This document shows positions 32,921 through 37,176 of a stretch of 37,176 nt of DNA, one piece after another; the first letter of the stretch is position 1; the number at the start of each line of letters is the position of its first letter. The DNA lies in the NCBI GenBank assembly GCA_018817385.1, contig JAHIUA010000069.1, forward strand, positions 1 to 37,176, written 5' to 3'. Source of the stretch: Pseudomonadota bacterium. Lineage in GTDB: Bacteria > Desulfobacterota > Desulfobulbia > Desulfobulbales > Desulfocapsaceae. A program made the position numbers and the translations under genes. Below the pieces are notes generated by a model that had not been told where the DNA came from, did no database searches, and worked only from the letters and a program-made list of their open reading frames with translations.

Positions 32921-35900
32921 ATGAAGATTCAGACTGTTACTCCCACAACAGTAACTGCGGTTCTGGTTTGCCTACTCGCTTTCGGAGGTGGCGCTATCGA
33001 AGCCATGGGTGAAGAAGGCGCCGGCAACAATTTGTCCTATCCGGCTGTATTGATAGACGGGCCTTCCATTGACCCACACTTTACCATTCAGGGTGAAGTA
33101 CTTGGTGAGACCTATTCGTATGGCTGCGAAGGCAGTGAAATGTACGATGTATTCACCTATCCCAATACCTCTTGTGTCGATGACCTGGCAACTCCGACAA
33201 TTTATTATACTGCGGCGGAATGTACAGCGCCAGGCGGCAAATGCGAAGGCAAATCGGTTACTCGCATGTACTGGCAGAAGGAGGAAGACAACACGTGGAG
33301 CTCTCAGGTTACAGGTGTGCCCACTACAGGCAGCGCTCCCGTCAATGTCCGCTACGTGGATTGGGGCGACAGCATCGAAGTGGTAAACTGGAACGATTAC
33401 TCAGTGCTGCGTGTGGAAACGCAACCTTTTATCGATCTGGGCCAGGATGCGTTGATTGAACTCCCTCCAGGTACACCACAAACCCAGACAGGGTTCCAGA
33501 TGTGGCATGTATCCGGCCAGGGGATTACCGAGCAGTGGGGCGCACGGGTTGAGGAAGATGCTGGAGTGAGGGGGCTGCCCTATGTTTATCAGTCACCTAA
33601 TGCCATTATTAACGCGGGGACCGCTGACCTCTATCTCACCAAGTTGTTTCCTGTGGATGACGATGATCCTGACTACAAATGCCCTAAAATGGGGGGAGAC
33701 CAACCTCCTGCGTATCCTGCAGACTATCCATTTGACCCTGCTTGGATAGCAGGTGAAGGGTGGTCGGGTTCCTGCAACCTCCCAGTTGTGCCGTACACGC
33801 TCGAACAAAATGTCTCTGGGAAGTTTGTCCATGGGTACAACTGGCGGATGCGCGATCTTCCAGATCACTTAGACACGTGTGTGGATCAGGCATGGCATAA
33901 AACCGGATGGTGGCGCCTGACATATGTCCCTAACGGGGACAACTCAAAGATGTTGTTCACCGACAACACAGTGACGGGCCCCCCGGTGATACCGCCTGCT
34001 ATACCAACTGCTTTGTCGACTTTTTTGTCTCTCTCAGAGGAAAGCGACGAAGATGACGATGAGGCATCGTTATATACCCCGGTCGTTGATGTTGCCAATA
34101 ACCTGACCTATATCGATATCTGTATCGTCGAGAAAAAAGATACTGATCCAGATGGATATTATGTAGTTTCGAGCGTAAACGTAACAGGAAGCGGAGCAAT
34201 TTTCCCGGAAGGATATCAATGGGTTGAAAAAGACGAAACTCTCTCGTTTGTCCTGGATCCGGCTACCGGTTATTATTTGGGTGAAATAGAAGGGACCTGT
34301 CCAGCAGGTGCGCCGCCGAGTGACAATGGTGACGGTACCTGGGATTACACGACTGGCAGTATTAAAAGTGACTGTACGGTTATTGCGAATTTCTATGGAT
34401 ATAGTCCGGTTAGCCTGACGGTAAACACGATAGGACCCGGTACGGTAGTAAGCAATCCCTCAGGTATTGACTGTGGGGCCCTATGCATAGGATCCTATCC
34501 TGCTAATACGGAAGTAACCCTGACCGCCACAGCGGATACAGACTACGTCTTTGATGGCTGGAGTGGAGATTGTACGGACGACGGAACGGTGGAGACCAAG
34601 GTGACCGTGGATACGGCAAAAATCTGCACAGCCACCTTTACAGAGCCATCATATACCATCACTGCCTCAGCGTTGCCCACTGCCGGGGGGGAAGTAATCT
34701 GCGCCCCGAATCCTGTTGACCCTGGTTCCACCTCAACCTGTACAATCACCACGAATCCGCACTATACCCTTGATACTGATATAGAGGGCACCTGCGGCGG
34801 TGAGCTTGCGCTTGACGGAATTACCTATACGACAGACGAAATCATAGATGACTGTACGGTCGTAGCGAATTTTGTCGCTGACCAGTTCAACCTGACGGTG
34901 ACCCTTGATGGAGCAGGCACGGTAACCAGCAGTCCTGCAGGTATTGACTGCGGAACTAACTGCATCGAAGCCTATGATTACAATACGGTGGTGAGTCTGA
35001 CCGTCGAAGCGGATGCAGACTCCGTCTTTACTGGATGGAGCGGGGATGCGGACTGCTTGGACGGAACGGTGACCATGGATGAGGCAAAGAGCTGCACGGC
35101 GACCTTTACAGAGGCACACATCATCACTGCTATCGCATCGCCCACTGCCGGGGGAGGAGTAAACTGCGCCCCGAATCCTGTTCCCGATAGTTCCACCTCA
35201 ACCTGTACAATCAGCCCAAATCCGTACTATACCATTAATACAGTAACGGGGACCTGTCCATATGTTGCGGATCCGAGTGACAATGGTGATGGTACCTGGG
35301 ATTACACTACTGGCAGTATTGAAACTGACTGTACAGTCGTAGCGAATTTTGACATAGACCAGTTCAGCCTGACGGTGGACACTGATGGCCCCGGTACGGT
35401 AAGCAGCAGTCCCTCAGGTATTGCTTGCCCGGGCGACTGCAGCGAAGGCTATGATGCTAATACGGAAGTGACTCTGACCGCCACACCGGATGCAGGCTCA
35501 GGTTTTGACGGATGGAGCGGGGATGCGGACTGCTCGGACGGCGTGGTGACCATGGATGCGGCTAAGAACTGCACAGCCACCTTTACAGAGCTATTATACA
35601 CCATCACCGCCTCCGCATTGCCAGTTGACGGAGGAGGAGTAAGCTGCGCCCCCAATCCTGTGCCTGACAGTTCCGCCTCAACCTGTACAGTCACTCCAAA
35701 TCCCTACTATTCCCTTGAGAGCGTAACGGGTACCTGCGGCGGCACGCTTGTCGGAAGTCTCTATACGACAGACGCAATCAGGGCAGATTGTACGGTCGTT
35801 GCGAACTTTGTCACTGACCGGTTCAGGCTGACGGTGAACACTGTCGGGACAGGCTCGGTAACCAGTCTCCCCACAGGTATTGACTGCGGGAGCGACTGCA

Positions 35901-36331
35901 GCGAAGAGTATGATTACAATACGGTAGTGAACCTGACCACCACTGCAGATACAGGATCCGTCTTTAGCGGCTGGAGCGGGGATGCGGACTGCTTGGACGG
36001 CATGGTGAGCATGGATGCGGCAAAGAACTGCACGGCCACCTTTACAGAGCTATTATACACCATCACCACCTCCGCATTGCCAGTTGACGGAGGAGGAGTA
36101 AGCTGCTCCCCCAATCCTGTGCCTGACAGTTCCACCTCAACCTGTACAGTCAGTACGAATCCCTCCTATACCCTTAGTAGCGTAACGAGCACCTGCGGTG
36201 GTATGCTTGTCGGAGGTATCTATACGACAGACGTAATCAGCGCAGACTGTTCGATCATTGCAACTTTTGAGGGGGGATTCCCCTGGAATATTTACCTGCC
36301 GGCCATACTGAATCAGAACCAGAGACAGTAA
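32921..36331 (+). CDS. Large exported protein with InlB-type B repeats
   Basis: A 1136-residue protein with a signal peptide (about 1-30). A unique Cys-containing domain (about 35-370) that I do not recognise comes first. Then about 730 residues of alternating repeats follow. Type A (LTVNT.GPGTV.S.PSGIDCG then GWSGDADC and CTATFTE) is the divergent InlB B-repeat and occurs four times. Type B (YTITASALP..GGGV.CAPNP, then STCT, TGTCGG, DCTVVANF) occurs four times plus a leading variant. Each unit has paired cysteines, probably disulfides. The end FPWNIYLPAILNQNQRQ shares FPW-x3-LPAI with the propeller protein at 18122. AGGAGG supports the start. A riboswitch lies upstream. It is probably a c-di-GMP-regulated surface adhesin. 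Confidence 0.85.
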   Translation: MKIQTVTPTTVTAVLVCLLAFGGGAIEAMGEEGAGNNLSYPAVLIDGPSIDPHFTIQGEVLGETYSYGCEGSEMYDVFTYPNTSCVDDLATPTIYYTAAECTAPGGKCEGKSVTRMYWQKEEDNTWSSQVTGVPTTGSAPVNVRYVDWGDSIEVVNWNDYSVLRVETQPFIDLGQDALIELPPGTPQTQTGFQMWHVSGQGITEQWGARVEEDAGVRGLPYVYQSPNAIINAGTADLYLTKLFPVDDDDPDYKCPKMGGDQPPAYPADYPFDPAWIAGEGWSGSCNLPVVPYTLEQNVSGKFVHGYNWRMRDLPDHLDTCVDQAWHKTGWWRLTYVPNGDNSKMLFTDNTVTGPPVIPPAIPTALSTFLSLSEESDEDDDEASLYTPVVDVANNLTYIDICIVEKKDTDPDGYYVVSSVNVTGSGAIFPEGYQWVEKDETLSFVLDPATGYYLGEIEGTCPAGAPPSDNGDGTWDYTTGSIKSDCTVIANFYGYSPVSLTVNTIGPGTVVSNPSGIDCGALCIGSYPANTEVTLTATADTDYVFDGWSGDCTDDGTVETKVTVDTAKICTATFTEPSYTITASALPTAGGEVICAPNPVDPGSTSTCTITTNPHYTLDTDIEGTCGGELALDGITYTTDEIIDDCTVVANFVADQFNLTVTLDGAGTVTSSPAGIDCGTNCIEAYDYNTVVSLTVEADADSVFTGWSGDADCLDGTVTMDEAKSCTATFTEAHIITAIASPTAGGGVNCAPNPVPDSSTSTCTISPNPYYTINTVTGTCPYVADPSDNGDGTWDYTTGSIETDCTVVANFDIDQFSLTVDTDGPGTVSSSPSGIACPGDCSEGYDANTEVTLTATPDAGSGFDGWSGDADCSDGVVTMDAAKNCTATFTELLYTITASALPVDGGGVSCAPNPVPDSSASTCTVTPNPYYSLESVTGTCGGTLVGSLYTTDAIRADCTVVANFVTDRFRLTVNTVGTGSVTSLPTGIDCGSDCSEEYDYNTVVNLTTTADTGSVFSGWSGDADCLDGMVSMDAAKNCTATFTELLYTITTSALPVDGGGVSCSPNPVPDSSTSTCTVSTNPSYTLSSVTSTCGGMLVGGIYTTDVISADCSIIATFEGGFPWNIYLPAILNQNQRQ

Positions 36332-36353
36332 ACTCAGAACGAAAGAAGACTTC

Positions 36354-36390
36354 CGGCAGCCTGCTCCAAGAACTGTGGAGCAGGCTGCCG
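36354..36390 (+). terminator. Strong hairpin after the InlB-repeat gene
   Basis: CGGCAGCCTGCTCCA (36354-36368) pairs perfectly with its complement (36376-36390) over a 7-base loop; a short T run follows at about 36403. Confidence 0.8.
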
Positions 36391-36493
36391 CCTCGCTGCA
36401 TTTTTCTTCTTGCGGTTAAGATTGACATGGAAGCTACCAATCTTTATTTAAAGGTAGAATCCCCCAACTGTTTTCAACTCATAACTTATCAAC

Positions 36494-36530
36494 CTCAATC
36501 AACCTGTCTCGTTAAGTTATATTGATTGAG
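36494..36530. other. 9-bp inverted repeat in the gap before the MGMT gene
   Basis: CTCAATCAA (36494-36502) and TTGATTGAG (36522-36530) flank 19 bases. It could be an operator or hairpin. The rest of the gap 36391-36723 shows nothing else I can support. Confidence 0.35.
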
Positions 36531-36723
36531 CCAGCTGAAAATGATATGTAAGGTTCTGTTGAAAGAATACTCCTCAAAAGGAATTGGGATTCAATAAGCA
36601 GGATTTGGGGGGCAGACTCGTTCTGTCTTTATGGATAATAGAGTGGTGTGATAAAGGTATCAACGAGTTATTGAAACGCTTTTTTTGCCGGGTATTTTTT
36701 TGCGTTAAAGAGAAGAGGAAAAA

Positions 36724-37077
36724 ATGAAGACCTTTGCCGATGAAGCATACGATCTTTTACGGAAGGTGCCTAAAGGGCGGGTAACGACCTATAAAGAAAT
36801 TGCCCATGCCTTGGGAACCAGAGCATATCGCGGGGTCGGGCAGGCCATGCGAAAAAACCCCTATGCACCGGAGGTTCCATGACACCGGGTTGTTGCCACA
36901 TCCGGTCGGATTGGGGGATTTCAAGGAAAGACATCGGGAACAGCTATAGAGAAAAAAATAAAAATGCTCAAAGACGAAGGGATCGAGTTCCGCGAAGGAA
37001 ACGTAATGAATTTTGAAGAAGTTCTTTTTCGATTTCCTAGGAGTCTGTCGGATTTAGAGAATCGTAGCGAAAATTAG
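36724..37077 (+). CDS. MGMT-family protein with Sec (UGA) at the methyl-acceptor position
   Basis: Read with UGA as selenocysteine, the 117-residue product is a full C-terminal alkyltransferase domain: FADEAYDLLRKVPKGRVTTY, KEIAHALGTRAYRGVGQAMR, KNPYAPEVP-U-HRVV, GRIGGFQGK, then KIKMLKDEGIEF. Methylguanine-DNA methyltransferases use the Cys of PCHRV to take the alkyl group from O6-alkylguanine; here that codon is UGA (36880-36882, residue 53). Everything around it is intact: the Arg finger region (RAYRGVGQAMRKNP), HRVV and the GG turn. The N-terminal domain of Ada/Ogt is absent, as in small MGMT-like proteins. The ATG has GAGAAGAGG upstream. A SECIS-like hairpin follows the UGA. Alternatives are a point-mutated pseudogene or a sequencing error. 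Confidence 0.8.
36896..36914 (+). promoter_or_regulatory. Candidate bacterial SECIS element
   Basis: CCA-C-ATCC (36896-36903, one bulged C) pairs with GGAT-TGG (36908-36914) around a GGTC loop. The loop begins 21 bases after the UGA and opens with GG. The GGUC loop resembles the apical loop of the E. coli fdhF SECIS. Confidence 0.65.
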
Positions 37078-37090
37078 AGAAATCGAGACC

Positions 37091-37139
37091 AGATTTTCAT
37101 GGATTTGAGGCGAATAGCAGGCCTATTTAACGAAAATCT
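37091..37139. other. Inverted repeat near the right edge
   Basis: AGATTTTC (37091-37098) and GAAAATCT (37132-37139) flank 33 bases. It follows the MGMT-type gene by 14 bases. The window ends before its context can be read. Confidence 0.3.
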
Positions 37140-37176
37140 ATGGAAATATGGGCCGATTTGTCAAATTTGCAGCAGA

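Overview
The window looks like a chromosomal segment of a sulfate-reducing-type Desulfobacterota bacterium, most likely Desulfobulbales. Evidence: an anaerobe-type Hcp, a small siroheme reductase like the Desulfovibrio low-molecular-weight sulfite reductase, a pentaheme NrfA, GEMM-I riboswitches, and two genes that make sense only if UGA is read as selenocysteine. The assignment is by gene content; no rRNA or tRNA gene is visible.

Layout. 1-2237: edge of a chromosomal integron (cassette genes on the minus strand, a good attC, an attI-like palindrome, a full integron integrase). 2.3-7.8 kb: exported FG-GAP/VCBS protein, helix-hairpin-helix protein with a Lys/Glu tail, a two-domain RNase HI whose second domain looks dead, a REP-like tandem array, a methyltransferase. 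8.0-12.4 kb: nitrosative-stress locus (hcp, small siroheme reductase, zinc-ribbon protein with an HD-like region, ferredoxin-like protein) with two near-identical CRP/FNR-type operators that resemble HcpR sites. 12.5-13.5 kb, minus strand: a YkgJ-type Cys-cluster protein followed 10 bases later by a 74-residue TusA/SirA-like selenoprotein that ordinary gene calling splits or misses. 13.7-16.6 kb: pqiA-pqiA-pqiB without pqiC. 16.7-17.5 kb: REP repeats, then a c-di-GMP-I riboswitch with terminator. 17.9-23.3 kb: exported proteins (seven-repeat SBBP propeller, diheme peroxidase-family cytochrome, caspase-like DUF6345-type protein with a prodomain-like partner), with a leader and gene start duplicated about 2 kb apart. 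23.8-25.3 kb: nrfA without nrfH. 25.4-26.2 kb: second REP tandem array. 26.3-36.3 kb: three large surface or secreted proteins (beta-helix, collagen-like, InlB-type repeats), a decayed REP-associated transposase and a second c-di-GMP-I riboswitch. 36.7-37.1 kb: an MGMT-family DNA repair protein with UGA exactly at the methyl-acceptor cysteine.

How it fits together. Hcp, the siroheme protein, the ferredoxin-like protein and NrfA suit NO, hydroxylamine and nitrite handling. The two riboswitches lie about 670-680 bases before genes whose products share a C-terminal FPW-x3-LPAI motif, which suggests c-di-GMP control of a set of surface proteins. Two unrelated families each carry UGA at the active-site cysteine with a hairpin at bacterial SECIS distance, so the host very probably decodes selenocysteine. 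The strongest novelty candidates are these two selenoproteins, followed by the riboswitch/C-terminal-motif pairing and the caspase-like gene pair.
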